DNA from: Lewinella sp. IMCC34183
GTDB lineage: Bacteria > Bacteroidota > Bacteroidia > Chitinophagales > Saprospiraceae
Direction of reading: 5' to 3'
DNA length: 64,000 bases
Assembly (NCBI RefSeq): GCF_003390915.1
Contig: NZ_QMEM01000013.1
Location: 1 to 64,000, forward strand
The notes beneath the pieces were generated by a model. That model was not told the origin of the DNA and searched no databases. It saw only the letters and a program-made list of their open reading frames with translations. The translations under genes were made by a program, and so were the position numbers. Positions 52,209 to 60,321 of this stretch are shown here, piece by piece. Each line of letters starts with the position of its first letter. Position 1 is the first letter of the stretch.

Positions 52209-53879
52209 TTAGTTATTCGGCATCATCCGGGTGGGCTCGGTAGCTACCGGGATCACTACGCGGTTCTCGCGGAGCGTGCTGCCGACCGGCTGGTTCTCAC
52301 CGAAGCCAATGGCGCTGAGGTTAGCCGCTTCGGCGCCGTCTTGCTCGGCGGTGTAATCGCGGGCGGAGTTGGCACGACGCTCGGACAAGCGCTGGTTGTA
52401 CTCGTCGGAAGCACGGCGGTCAGCGTGACCTTCGTAGCGGATCATGAAGTCCTCGGCTCCGGGCAGTGCCAGGAAGCGGTCGATCTCCTCGATGATCATG
52501 CGGTCGGGGCGGTTGAGGCTCGACACGTCGGTGGGGAAGTAGATCCGGTCGATCTCAATGGTTCCGTTAATGGAATCGATGCGGATGTGCTCGAAGTCCT
52601 GACCTTCCAGGATACGGCCGTAGCGGGCGATACGCTCCTGCAGGTTCTCGGGCCGCTCGTTGGGTCCGGGGCAACCGTTGTACTCGGGAACACCGGCTTC
52701 GTCGGGACACTCATCGTCTTTGTCAGCGATACCGTCACCGTCGCGGTCGGGGCAACCGTTGGTAGCGGCGGGACCGGCTTCGGCGGGACACTCATCGTCT
52801 TTGTCGGCGATACCGTCACCGTCGCCATCGGGGCAGCCGTTCAGGCTGGCGAGTCCGGCTTCGTTGGGGCAATCGTCGTCTTTGTCAGCAACACCGTCGC
52901 CGTCGCTATCGGGGCAACCGTTGGTAGCTGCGGTACCTGGCTCGGTGGGGCATTCGTCATCTTTGTCAGCCACACCGTCGCCGTCGCCATCGGGGCAACC
53001 GTTGAGGTTAGCCAGGCCGGCCTCGTTGGGGCAGTCGTCATCTTTGTCAGCCACGCCGTCGCCGTCCGTGTCAGGACAGCCGTTGGTAGCGGCGGGGCCG
53101 GGCTCCGTGGGGCATTCGTCAACCAGGTCGTTGACACCGTCGCGGTCCGCGTCGCGGGCACCGAAACCAACGGAGTAGGTCAGGCCAATAAAGTTATAGG
53201 TATCGTCGTCGTCGGGATCACCGGAAGCGGAAACACCGTCGATAAGGTCGGAGCTAGTAAGGCTGAGGGAGTACTCGAGCCCGAGGCTGGAGCGGGGGGA
53301 GATATAGTACCGCAAACCGATGCCGAGGGGGAAAGTCACCCCACCGCTATCATCAATCTCGTCGGCGATGTCCTGCTGGACAGGGGCCTCGTTGGTGTCG
53401 TCGCCGTAGGTGGTGGTAACATCACCCCAGATGCCGTAGCCTACACCCGCTGAAATGTAGGGGGAGAGGCCGCCACGGAAGGTGTAATCATCGGAAAAGC
53501 GCGATCCGTAGAAGGGCTCGAGTACCAGGCTGAGGCTGGGCTCGATGACGGTGGCCTCCGAAGTGTAGCCGCGGTCGACGAATTGTTGGTCTTCACTCTC
53601 GGCGTCATCGCTGTGCAGCGAACCGTACATGACCGCAGCCTTCAGCGACAGGGCAGAACCCAACCGGCGGCTGAGCCAGAGCCCGCCTCCAAAGTGTGCC
53701 TGATTGAAGAAGATAATATCGTCTTCGATCATGTCACCACCAAGAGCAGAGGTGCCGAGTTTGATTCCAAACTCCCAGGGGTAGGGCGATTCGGGCATTT
53801 CCGTGCTGGCCGGCATATCCTGTGCGGATAAGTTGATACAGGAAAGCACCGCGAAGACTAAAAGTAACTGCTTGAGCAT
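52209..53879 (-). CDS. OmpA-family outer-membrane protein with thrombospondin type-3 repeats
   Basis: 556 residues. Signal peptide (MLKQLLLVFAVLSCINLSAQ); a beta-barrel-like N-terminal region of about 220 residues (WEFGIKLGTSALGGD, GGLWLSRRLGSALSLKAAV, FPLGIGLRYYISPRSSLGLE). Six calcium-binding thrombospondin type-3 repeats (DTDGDGVADKDDDCPNEAG type, about 27 residues each) lead to an OmpA-like domain (IRYEGHADRRASDEYNQRLS, RRANSARDY). It would link outer membrane and peptidoglycan. The OmpA motif reads GHADRRASDEYN rather than GHTDxxG. Monocistronic, with a strong terminator. Confidence 0.92.
   Translation of the reverse strand: MLKQLLLVFAVLSCINLSAQDMPASTEMPESPYPWEFGIKLGTSALGGDMIEDDIIFFNQAHFGGGLWLSRRLGSALSLKAAVMYGSLHSDDAESEDQQFVDRGYTSEATVIEPSLSLVLEPFYGSRFSDDYTFRGGLSPYISAGVGYGIWGDVTTTYGDDTNEAPVQQDIADEIDDSGGVTFPLGIGLRYYISPRSSLGLEYSLSLTSSDLIDGVSASGDPDDDDTYNFIGLTYSVGFGARDADRDGVNDLVDECPTEPGPAATNGCPDTDGDGVADKDDDCPNEAGLANLNGCPDGDGDGVADKDDECPTEPGTAATNGCPDSDGDGVADKDDDCPNEAGLASLNGCPDGDGDGIADKDDECPAEAGPAATNGCPDRDGDGIADKDDECPDEAGVPEYNGCPGPNERPENLQERIARYGRILEGQDFEHIRIDSINGTIEIDRIYFPTDVSSLNRPDRMIIEEIDRFLALPGAEDFMIRYEGHADRRASDEYNQRLSERRANSARDYTAEQDGAEAANLSAIGFGENQPVGSTLRENRVVIPVATEPTRMMPNN
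52665..53153 (-). repeat. 81-bp coding repeats (thrombospondin type-3)
   Basis: Six in-frame units of 81 bases encode D-x-D-G-D-G-x-A-D-K-D-D-x-C-P blocks. Adjacent units alternate between two subtypes (AATNGCP and LANLNGCP/LASLNGCP), suggesting duplication of a two-unit block. Slippage could change the repeat number without breaking the frame. Confidence 0.8.
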
Positions 53880-54079
53880 GTTTGCGGGTTTGACGTGAGG
53901 GTTAATTACATATAAAACTAGCATAGCTCCCAGCTATTACCGGGAACCAACTACCGCTGTATCGCCTGGAAACGTATTTTGTTCAGGGCGGTATGTTTCG
54001 GGGTGCAATTTTAGGACATTAACCCCTTACCTAGATAACATTTAGGGCAAACCTTCCCTCCGGGCATCCAATTTTCTGC

Positions 54080-54547
54080 TTATCGCCGGTGAAAACGGAG
54101 GAGATGGCCCGTTGCGGTTTCATCATAAATCTCGAGCAACAGCCCGCCCCGGCGCCCCCCGGGGGGTGGAAAAAGGACCTTTACGGGATTGTGCACGTAG
54201 CCGTCCTCCCCGAAGAGAGATAGCTGGTGACGCAGTTTCGGCGGCAGCCGGAAACGCCGCAGTTCTTCCACGTCGGCCGGCAGGGGCACGTTCGCGTAGC
54301 CCTCCTCGACCAGGAAGGCCCGTAACAGCTCGTAGGTTGCCGCCAGCCGGCCGGCTGCAAAGGTGATGCGGTAGCAATAACCGTCGGAGGCACCACCGTG
54401 CCGGACCTCCCCGGCCCCGGGGAAGCGGTCCCGTATCCGTTCGGTTGCTTGCGGAGTATCTTCCGCCCTGCCGTCCGCCGGCTCGCTTCCCCCGGAACCG
54501 AAGGAGGCGATGAATACCGGCCGGCGCGTTACCGCCCTGAGTGCCAT
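54080..54547 (-). CDS. Hypothetical protein, 155 residues
   Basis: No family recognised. The start MALRAVTRRPVFIASFGSGG follows a convincing -7/-33 promoter, which supports the gene and this start. Residues 50-110 contain GYCYRITFAAGRLAATYELLRAFLVEEG and VPLPADVEELRRFRLP, followed by LSLFGEDGYVHNPVKVLF. The protein is soluble, mixed alpha/beta, with no signal peptide. It is divergent from the thioesterase (56 bp). It may be a lineage-restricted protein. Confidence 0.65.
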   Translation of the reverse strand: MALRAVTRRPVFIASFGSGGSEPADGRAEDTPQATERIRDRFPGAGEVRHGGASDGYCYRITFAAGRLAATYELLRAFLVEEGYANVPLPADVEELRRFRLPPKLRHQLSLFGEDGYVHNPVKVLFPPPGGRRGGLLLEIYDETATGHLLRFHRR

Positions 54548-54567
54548 ACAAGATGTTTTGAGTGGTA

Positions 54568-54594
54568 CAAATCTAAACAAAAAGTTTATTTCAA
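54568..54594 (-). promoter_or_regulatory. Promoter (TTG-N16-TAGATTTG) of the 155-residue hypothetical
   Basis: On the minus strand TAGATTTG (54568-54575) matches TAnnTTTG and a TTG (54592-54594) lies 16 bases upstream, close to the Bacteroidota -33/-7 spacing. The ATG at 54547 is 20 bases downstream. Confidence 0.65.
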
Positions 54595-54603
54595 CCCATC
54601 CCT

Positions 54604-55371
54604 TTGGTACCCGCCTCCCCCCTCCAGGAAACCTTCAATACCCGCGTCGCCGCCGCCAGCGTAGGTCCGCACCGCTATCTCACCCTCCCCCACCTCATCC
54701 GGTTGTTTCAGGAGGCCGCTCTCGTTAATACGGACCGGCTCGGCATCTCCAGCGAGCGGTTGACCGCCGACCACGGTCTCACCTGGGTCCTGCACCGGCA
54801 GGTCGTGGATGCCGAACGGTGGCCGCGCCTCGGCGACCGGGTGACGGTCCTTACCCTACCCACCCACATCGAACGGCGGCTGGTTTCCTACCGTGACTTT
54901 TACCTGCTCGACGCCAAGGGTCACCCCATCGTGCGGTCCACCACCGCGTGGTCGCTGATGAGCCTCGACGCGCGGCGCATCCGCCCAATCCCCGTTGAAG
55001 TGTCCGATCGCCTCGCCGGATTGCCCCCGGCGGGGCAGCACCTGACCCGCCCCGGCGACAAACCCGACCCGCCCGGGGAGCCGGCCGCGGAACGCACGTC
55101 GCGGGTGACCTTCGCCCACCTGGACTTTAACAACCACCTCACCAATCCGGCCTTCCCCGAGCTGATGCTCGAGCCCCTCGGCGCCCCGTTCCTGAGCACT
55201 CACCTGCCCCGCCACGCCGACATCACCTACCACCGCGAGGCCCGCTACGGCGACTACCTGACCGCCCGGTCTTCCGCCCCCGACGCCGGAGATGCCGTCG
55301 GCCACGCCCTGTACCGCGACGAATCCGAGCTACTCGCGGCGATGGCAAGCCGGTGGACACCGCTTTTATAG
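54604..55371 (+). CDS. Acyl-ACP thioesterase (FatA/FatB-like, double hot-dog)
   Basis: 255 residues. Family pattern: YLTLPHLIRLFQEAALVNTDRLG, GLTWVLHRQVVDAERWPRLGDRVTV, VSYRDFYLLDAKG, AWSLMSLDARRIRPIP, and the second hot-dog start FAHLDFNNHLTNPAFPELML, with the catalytic Asp-Asn-His arrangement. It releases fatty acids from acyl carrier protein. The upstream stop is at 54574 and no ATG or GTG occurs before the conserved region, so a TTG start at 54604 is the best choice. The serine-hydrolase gene follows after 41 bp. Confidence 0.88.
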   Translation: MVPASPLQETFNTRVAAASVGPHRYLTLPHLIRLFQEAALVNTDRLGISSERLTADHGLTWVLHRQVVDAERWPRLGDRVTVLTLPTHIERRLVSYRDFYLLDAKGHPIVRSTTAWSLMSLDARRIRPIPVEVSDRLAGLPPAGQHLTRPGDKPDPPGEPAAERTSRVTFAHLDFNNHLTNPAFPELMLEPLGAPFLSTHLPRHADITYHREARYGDYLTARSSAPDAGDAVGHALYRDESELLAAMASRWTPLL

Positions 55372-55412
55372 TACATTCACCGCACCCGCGAACCCGCCAA
55401 ATCCTTCCGCTT

Positions 55413-56735
55413 ATGCGCTTGCGTTTGCTCCTGCCCCTGCTGCTGCTGGCAGCCTCCGCCCCGGCCCAGCGCGCCCTCAAAGACTCCATCCGCTCCGTCC
55501 TCGAGGAAGGGATCGCCGCGGGGGCCTTCCCCGGGGCCCAGGTACTCGTCTGGCACCACGGCGAACCCCTGCTGCACGTCACCAGCGGCTACCACACCTA
55601 CGAAAACCTGCGTCCGACGCGCGCCGACGACGTTTACGACCTCGCCTCGATCACCAAGACCGCCTCCGGCCTCCTGGTGCTGATGCAGCAGTACGGCGAG
55701 GGGCGGCTGCGCCTCGATGCCCCCCTCGGCCTCCTCTTCCGGGAGCTCAAGCAGACCAATAAACAAAGCATCCCCCTGCGCTCCGCGCTCGCCCACCGCG
55801 CCGGACTGCTGTCGTGGGTACCCTACTGGCAGTCTACCCTGCGCGCTAACGCCCGCTACCCCTGGCAGGACGGTTGGTCGTCAGCGCTGACCAACGACTA
55901 CCGCTTCCGCAACCATACGATCCGGCGCGACAGCTCGGCCCGCTACCCTATCCGCCTGACCGACGATATGTGGCTCTACCGCAACTACCGCAAGCGGGGC
56001 ATCGGCCGCGCCATCCGCAAATCGCCGGTCAAGCCCCCCGGCGAGTACGTCTACTCCGGACTGCTGTTCTACCTGCTGCCCGCCTACGTGGAGCGCACTA
56101 CCGGACAGGACTACCGCACCTACCTGCGGGAAAACTTCTACGACCCGCTCGGCGCCACCACGCTCGGATACCGCCCCCTGGACCGGGGCATCCCCCTCGA
56201 CCGCATCGTGCCCACCGAGGTGGATACCTTCTTCCGGATGGACACCCTCCACGGCGTGGTGCACGACGAGGGAGCAGCCATGATGGACGGGGTCAGCGGC
56301 AACGCCGGCCTCTTCTCCTCCGCCGAGGACCTGGCCAAGCTCTACCAGATGCTGCTCAACGGCGGGGAATACGCGGGCCGTCGCTACATCGCGGAGAAGG
56401 CCGTGCGGGAGTTCACCCGCTACCAGTACCCCGAGGAAGGGAGCCGCCGCGGCCTGGGCTTTGACAAGCCCCTGCTGGAATACGACGCGGCGAGCAGCTC
56501 CGTAGCCAAGGACGCCTCGCCGGCCAGCTTCGGGCACAGCGGATACACCGGTACATTCGTGTGGGCCGATCCCGAGTACGATCTGCTCTATGTCTTCCTC
56601 AGCAACCGGGTGCACCCCAGCCGCGACAGCCGGGCGATCTACGAACTTTCCATCCGACCCCGGATCCAGGAAATGATCTACTCCTTTATAAAGCGGAATG
56701 ACGGGGCTCCCGAGGCGCGCGACAGCCGCAGGTAG
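55413..56735 (+). CDS. Serine hydrolase of the beta-lactamase / class C PBP family
   Basis: 440 residues. Signal peptide (MRLRLLLPLLLLAASAPAQ). Catalytic SxxK in DLASITKTASG, the Tyr motif in GEYVYSGLLFYLLP (YSG), and the HxG in FGHSGYTGTFVW. PLGATTLGYRPLDRGIPLDRIVPTE is typical of the Bacteroidota group that also occurs fused to beta-N-acetylglucosaminidase. It probably acts on cell-wall peptides or small esters in the periplasm. Nothing indicates antibiotic resistance. The end overlaps the convergent T9SS gene by 58 bases. Confidence 0.9.
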   Translation: MRLRLLLPLLLLAASAPAQRALKDSIRSVLEEGIAAGAFPGAQVLVWHHGEPLLHVTSGYHTYENLRPTRADDVYDLASITKTASGLLVLMQQYGEGRLRLDAPLGLLFRELKQTNKQSIPLRSALAHRAGLLSWVPYWQSTLRANARYPWQDGWSSALTNDYRFRNHTIRRDSSARYPIRLTDDMWLYRNYRKRGIGRAIRKSPVKPPGEYVYSGLLFYLLPAYVERTTGQDYRTYLRENFYDPLGATTLGYRPLDRGIPLDRIVPTEVDTFFRMDTLHGVVHDEGAAMMDGVSGNAGLFSSAEDLAKLYQMLLNGGEYAGRRYIAEKAVREFTRYQYPEEGSRRGLGFDKPLLEYDAASSSVAKDASPASFGHSGYTGTFVWADPEYDLLYVFLSNRVHPSRDSRAIYELSIRPRIQEMIYSFIKRNDGAPEARDSRR

Positions 56736-58543
56736 TACACGCCCGCGGGCAGGTCGCGCAGGTTGGCCTCGGCACCGGTGAACCGGCGAACGAGCCGCCC
56801 GTCGGCCCGGAATACCGTGACCTGCTCGGTGGCGGCTACCTCTCCGGACAAGTGCAGCTTACCGACCACCGGATTCGGATACACGCGTACGTCACCGCTG
56901 TCGGTCCGCACCAGGACGGGCCCGTACACCGTTTCGCGACCATCCACGTCCACCTGCCGCAGGCGGTACAGGTTCTGCCCCGGGAAGGGCGTATAGTCCA
57001 CGTAGCTATACCGGCCGTTCCCCGCCGGCACTTCCCCGAAGGGAGTAAAGGTCCGCCCCGCCTTGCTGCGCTCGATGACAAAGCGGTCGTTGTGCCGTTC
57101 CGCGTCCGTAGCCCAGTCGAGGCGTACCGCGTCGTGCAGGGAGGTGGCGGTGAAGAACCGCAACTCGACCGGCAGGGCCGCGGCCGTCTGGCAGGCCGTG
57201 GAGCGATTGCCGTCGACCTCGGTGTGGGGTTGGTAGCCGCCGGCCAAATTGCCGTCGGGCGAAAGGACCAGCGACGCGCCGGCCGGCGCATCGGCAAAAT
57301 CGGCCTGGGCTACGACGCGTCCGGAGGCGGTCCGCAACGTCACCGTTTCCGGGCTGTCGTTGTTCAGCCCCAGGAAACCCCGGGCGACGCCGTAGGTGCA
57401 GCCGCCCCCAAGCCCTTCGCCCTCCGTGGCTAGAATACTGTAGGTGGCCCCGGGCGCAAGCAGCGTACCCTCCGGGAAGGTGAAGCGGGCACCGGAGTTA
57501 GAGCCGTCGTGCAGGGTGTGGCGGGAGAGATCGTAGGCGGTGGCGCCTACGTTGTAGAGTTCTACGAATTCGTCCCCGGCGTCCACCCTGCCGTCTCCGT
57601 TGATGTCTTCCCCGGGGTCGGCGAGCACCTCGTTGATGACCACGCTGCCGGGGGCGCACTGGGCAGTGGGGATCTCCAGCGGCACGGTCAGGTCGCAGGC
57701 GCCGCCGCGTACCTGTAAGGTATAGAACCCTCCTTCGGTCAGGCCCGTCGCCGTGATCGTGCCCCCGGCGACGGCGCCCGGATCGTCGCCCCCCACCACG
57801 CCTTCGCTGCAGTAGACGCGGGCGCCGGCTTCGGCCCCGGTGTAGGGTAGGCTGAGCCGCAGCAGGTCGGGCCCGTCGGTAAATTCGCTGCAGTGCAGGA
57901 CGGGTTTGCCGAGGCGGATGCCGCACACGGGCCGGCAGTTGCCATCGTCGCCGGTGGCCAGCAACTGCACGTCGTCGACGCCCGCTACGTCATCGCCGTT
58001 CTGCTCGAAGAAGAGCGAGAGCCGGGCCGTCTCGGCGGTACCGGGGATGGCCACGGTATCGTACACCCACCCCGACGTGGAGACCCCGCCTCCGTTCTTG
58101 CCATCTATAAGGATAACCTCTTCCGTGGGGAAACCGTCGAGGTACAATACGTACCCGAAGTCGTCTCCGCCATCGTAGCCCTGCACGTTGTAGGCAAAGA
58201 CAAAACGGGCGCTGGTCAGGTGGCAGATCGTATCGGCGCTGAAGTCGAGCGTACTGCGCGACGTACCGGACATCGCGTTCTCCACGTCGCGGGCCACCCA
58301 AAAGTGGGTGCCGTGGGCCGCCGTATCGATACCGCCGCAGCGTTCTACGACGTTCCAGGTGGGCAGACCGCCGCCGCCGTAGGGCGCGGTCGTCGATGCA
58401 TAGGGCAGCGAGGCGTCGGTCGTGGATTCAAAGCTCTGACGGGGCGGCGTGCCCTGGGCGCGGGCGCAGGTGCCGTGCAAAAGGGTGAGGAGCAGGGCCA
58501 AGAGGCTGGCGTAAATGGAAGTTTGCATTACTTTTTTCCGCAT
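56678..58543 (-). CDS. Secreted lamin-tail-domain protein with T9SS sorting domain
   Basis: 621 residues. Signal peptide (MRKKVMQTSIYASLLALLL), an N-terminal beta domain (about 30-200; FVFAYNVQGYDGGDDFGYVLYL, VAGVDDVQLLATGDDGNC) resembling carbohydrate-binding jelly rolls, a Cys-containing middle, a lamin-tail domain (about 310-430: VVINEVLADPGEDINGDGRV, DEFVELYNVG, LHDGSNSGARFTFPEGTLL), and a type A sorting domain (VRVYPNPVVGKLHLSGEV to FRFIKE). Exported by T9SS. Start at 58543 gives a basic n-region; Met 6 (58528) is an alternative. Its 3' end overlaps the serine hydrolase gene. Confidence 0.9.
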   Translation of the reverse strand: MRKKVMQTSIYASLLALLLTLLHGTCARAQGTPPRQSFESTTDASLPYASTTAPYGGGGLPTWNVVERCGGIDTAAHGTHFWVARDVENAMSGTSRSTLDFSADTICHLTSARFVFAYNVQGYDGGDDFGYVLYLDGFPTEEVILIDGKNGGGVSTSGWVYDTVAIPGTAETARLSLFFEQNGDDVAGVDDVQLLATGDDGNCRPVCGIRLGKPVLHCSEFTDGPDLLRLSLPYTGAEAGARVYCSEGVVGGDDPGAVAGGTITATGLTEGGFYTLQVRGGACDLTVPLEIPTAQCAPGSVVINEVLADPGEDINGDGRVDAGDEFVELYNVGATAYDLSRHTLHDGSNSGARFTFPEGTLLAPGATYSILATEGEGLGGGCTYGVARGFLGLNNDSPETVTLRTASGRVVAQADFADAPAGASLVLSPDGNLAGGYQPHTEVDGNRSTACQTAAALPVELRFFTATSLHDAVRLDWATDAERHNDRFVIERSKAGRTFTPFGEVPAGNGRYSYVDYTPFPGQNLYRLRQVDVDGRETVYGPVLVRTDSGDVRVYPNPVVGKLHLSGEVAATEQVTVFRADGRLVRRFTGAEANLRDLPAGVYYLRLSRASGAPSFRFIKE

Positions 58544-58588
58544 AGGTAGCGGGTGCCAGTCCACGTGGGGTGGACTGGTGTTAAATCT

Positions 58589-58596
58589 TATCTTTG
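58589..58596 (+). promoter_or_regulatory. -7 promoter box (TATCTTTG) of the CCA-adding enzyme gene
   Basis: Exact TAnnTTTG match; nine bases separate it from the ATG at 58606, so the leader would be only a few bases long. It supports 58606 over the earlier in-frame start at 58594, which falls inside the box. Confidence 0.6.
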
Positions 58597-58605
58597 CGCG
58601 TTGAT

Positions 58606-60024
58606 ATGATATTTCAGATCCGGGAAGACGAGCGTAAGATTTTCGAAGTGATCGGCCGGTCGGCCGCCGATCTGGGCTACCCCACCTATGTGGTCGGGGG
58701 CTACGTCCGCGACCGGCTGCTGGCGCGCCCCAGTAAGGACCTCGACATTGTCTGCGTGGGCAGCGGCATCGACCTGGCCCGCCGCGTGGGCGAGAACCTA
58801 CACCCCCGCAGCCGGGTCACCGTCTACAAGCGCTTCGGCACCGCCGCCCTGAAGCACCGCGACCTGGAAATAGAGTTCGTGGGGGCCCGCAAGGAGAGCT
58901 ACCGCTCCGATAGCCGCAAGCCCACCGTCGAGTCCGGCTCCCTGGCCGACGACCAGAACCGCCGCGACTTTACCATCAACGCCCTGGCGATCAGCCTCAA
59001 CGAGCACGACTACGGCTCCATCATCGATCCCTTCAACGGGCTGGAGGACTTGGAGGCCAAGCGGATCGTGACCCCGCTCGAGCCCGGCAAGACCTTCAGT
59101 GACGATCCCCTGCGAATGCTGCGGGCCATCCGCTTCGCTACCCAACTGGGCTTCCGGATCGACCCCATCACCTTCCGCGCCATCAAGGAGCACCGCGAGC
59201 GCATCAAGATCATCAGCTGGGAACGCATCGCGACGGAGCTCAACAAGATCCTCCTAGCGTCCCAGCCAAGCGTCGGCCTCCGGTTGCTGGACGAAAGCGG
59301 ATTGTTGCAGTACATCCTGCCCGAGCTGGCGGCCCTGCGGGGCGTGGAGAGCCGCAACGGCCGCAAGCACAAGGACAACTTTATCCATACCACCAAAGTG
59401 GTAGATAACCTGGCCGACCGCAGCCCGGATTTGTGGCTGCGCTGGGCCGCCCTGCTGCACGATATCGGTAAGGCGAAAACCAAGCGTTGGGAAGAGGGGG
59501 TCGGCTGGACCTTCCACGCCCACGACGCCGTCGGGGAACGCATGGTACCGAAGATCTTCCGCCGCCTCCGTCTGCCCAACGACCGGCTGAAGTACGTGCA
59601 GAAACTCGTAGCCCTGCACCAGCGCCCCATCTCCCTCACCCAGGAAGAGATCAGCGACTCGGCCGTACGCCGTATTCTTTACGATGCGGGCGACGACATC
59701 GACGACCTGATGACCCTTTGCGAAAGCGACATCACCAGCAAGAACCCCCAAAAGGTGCGTCGTTACCTGACCAACTACGAAGGGCTGCGCGAGCGCATGA
59801 AGGAGATCGAGGAAAAGGACCACCTCCGCAACTGGCAGCCTCCCATTTCCGGCGAACTGATCATGGAAACGTTCGGCATTCCGCCGAGCCGCGAGGTGGG
59901 TACTATAAAGGATGCGGTCCGCGAAGCGATCCTCGACGGAGACATTCCGAACGAGTACGAAGCCGCCTACCGCAAGATGGTAGAGGCCGCCGCAAAACTG
60001 TCCCTGCAACCCGTCGCCGGATAG
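58606..60024 (+). CDS. cca: CCA tRNA nucleotidyltransferase with HD domain
   Basis: 472 residues. Nucleotidyltransferase core YVVGGYVRDRLLARPSKDLDIVC (GG and DxD), NRRDFTINALAISLN, FSDDPLRMLRAIRFATQLGF, then the HD domain HTTKVVDNLA and LRWAALLHDIGKAKTKRW. It adds or repairs the 3' CCA of tRNAs. The ATG at 58606 (MIFQIREDERKIFEV) fits the promoter. It is divergent from the lamin-tail gene (62 bp). Confidence 0.95.
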   Translation: MIFQIREDERKIFEVIGRSAADLGYPTYVVGGYVRDRLLARPSKDLDIVCVGSGIDLARRVGENLHPRSRVTVYKRFGTAALKHRDLEIEFVGARKESYRSDSRKPTVESGSLADDQNRRDFTINALAISLNEHDYGSIIDPFNGLEDLEAKRIVTPLEPGKTFSDDPLRMLRAIRFATQLGFRIDPITFRAIKEHRERIKIISWERIATELNKILLASQPSVGLRLLDESGLLQYILPELAALRGVESRNGRKHKDNFIHTTKVVDNLADRSPDLWLRWAALLHDIGKAKTKRWEEGVGWTFHAHDAVGERMVPKIFRRLRLPNDRLKYVQKLVALHQRPISLTQEEISDSAVRRILYDAGDDIDDLMTLCESDITSKNPQKVRRYLTNYEGLRERMKEIEEKDHLRNWQPPISGELIMETFGIPPSREVGTIKDAVREAILDGDIPNEYEAAYRKMVEAAAKLSLQPVAG

Positions 60025-60061
60025 CGCTCATTAAGCCGATTTTAACTAAAATTATGCCCCC

Positions 60062-60081
60062 CACCCCACGATCGTGGGGTG
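60062..60081. terminator. Palindromic hairpin after cca
   Basis: CACCCCACGATCGTGGGGTG is a perfect 20-base palindrome 38 bases past the cca stop. No T run follows (a C-rich tract does), so it is only a possible terminator. Confidence 0.35.
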
Positions 60082-60102
60082 CTGCCCCCTCCCCCCTCCC
60101 CC

Positions 60103-60110
60103 TATCTTTG
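60103..60110 (+). promoter_or_regulatory. -7 promoter box (TATCTTTG) of the candidate ncRNA
   Basis: Exact TAnnTTTG match on the plus strand with no coding sequence downstream on that strand. It is preceded by a C-rich tract and no obvious -33 TTG. Confidence 0.5.
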
Positions 60111-60113
60111 ACT

Positions 60114-60321
60114 TATCGAAAGGGACGGTGCAACGTCCTATCGAGTTTTTCCAAAAAGCGTGTTCACTTTTCTGGCGCCCGGGATTGTTGGTTTTCCCAC
60201 CGCCACGTTTTGAAGGTTTGTATTATAATCCCTGCGGCTCGGCCGCACTAAATTCCAGTTATTTCGGTAGTCTGAAAGCTACACTTGAGGTCCGTACGAA
60301 AGTACGGACCTTTCTTTTTTT
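60114..60321 (+). ncRNA. Candidate structured ncRNA, about 205 nt
   Basis: A plus-strand transcription unit with no open frame is bounded by a -7 box (60103-60110) and an intrinsic terminator (60289-60321). It is rich in local hairpins: GGACG/CGTCC (60123-60138), TGGCG/CGCCA (60173-60205), TGCGGC-TCG-GCCGCA (60233-60247) and GTAG/CTAC (60267-60282). Nothing on the same strand follows, so it is not a leader or riboswitch. The length would suit 6S RNA, but I cannot show the 6S-type central bubble. SRP RNA and RNase P core motifs are absent. The 5' end is inferred. Confidence 0.5.

Noticed and set aside
52665-53153. Regular direct repeats that resemble a CRISPR array
   Set aside because: The repeats are in frame, encode thrombospondin type-3 units, and the 'spacers' are conserved coding sequence; no cas genes nearby.
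55413-56735. Antibiotic-resistance beta-lactamase
   Set aside because: The fold is shared, but the sequence type is the broad Bacteroidota serine-hydrolase group; nothing points to drug hydrolysis.
60114-60321. SRP RNA, RNase P RNA or tmRNA identity for the candidate ncRNA
   Set aside because: No SRP tetraloop domain text, no RNase P core sequence, and too short for tmRNA; 6S remains possible but unproven.
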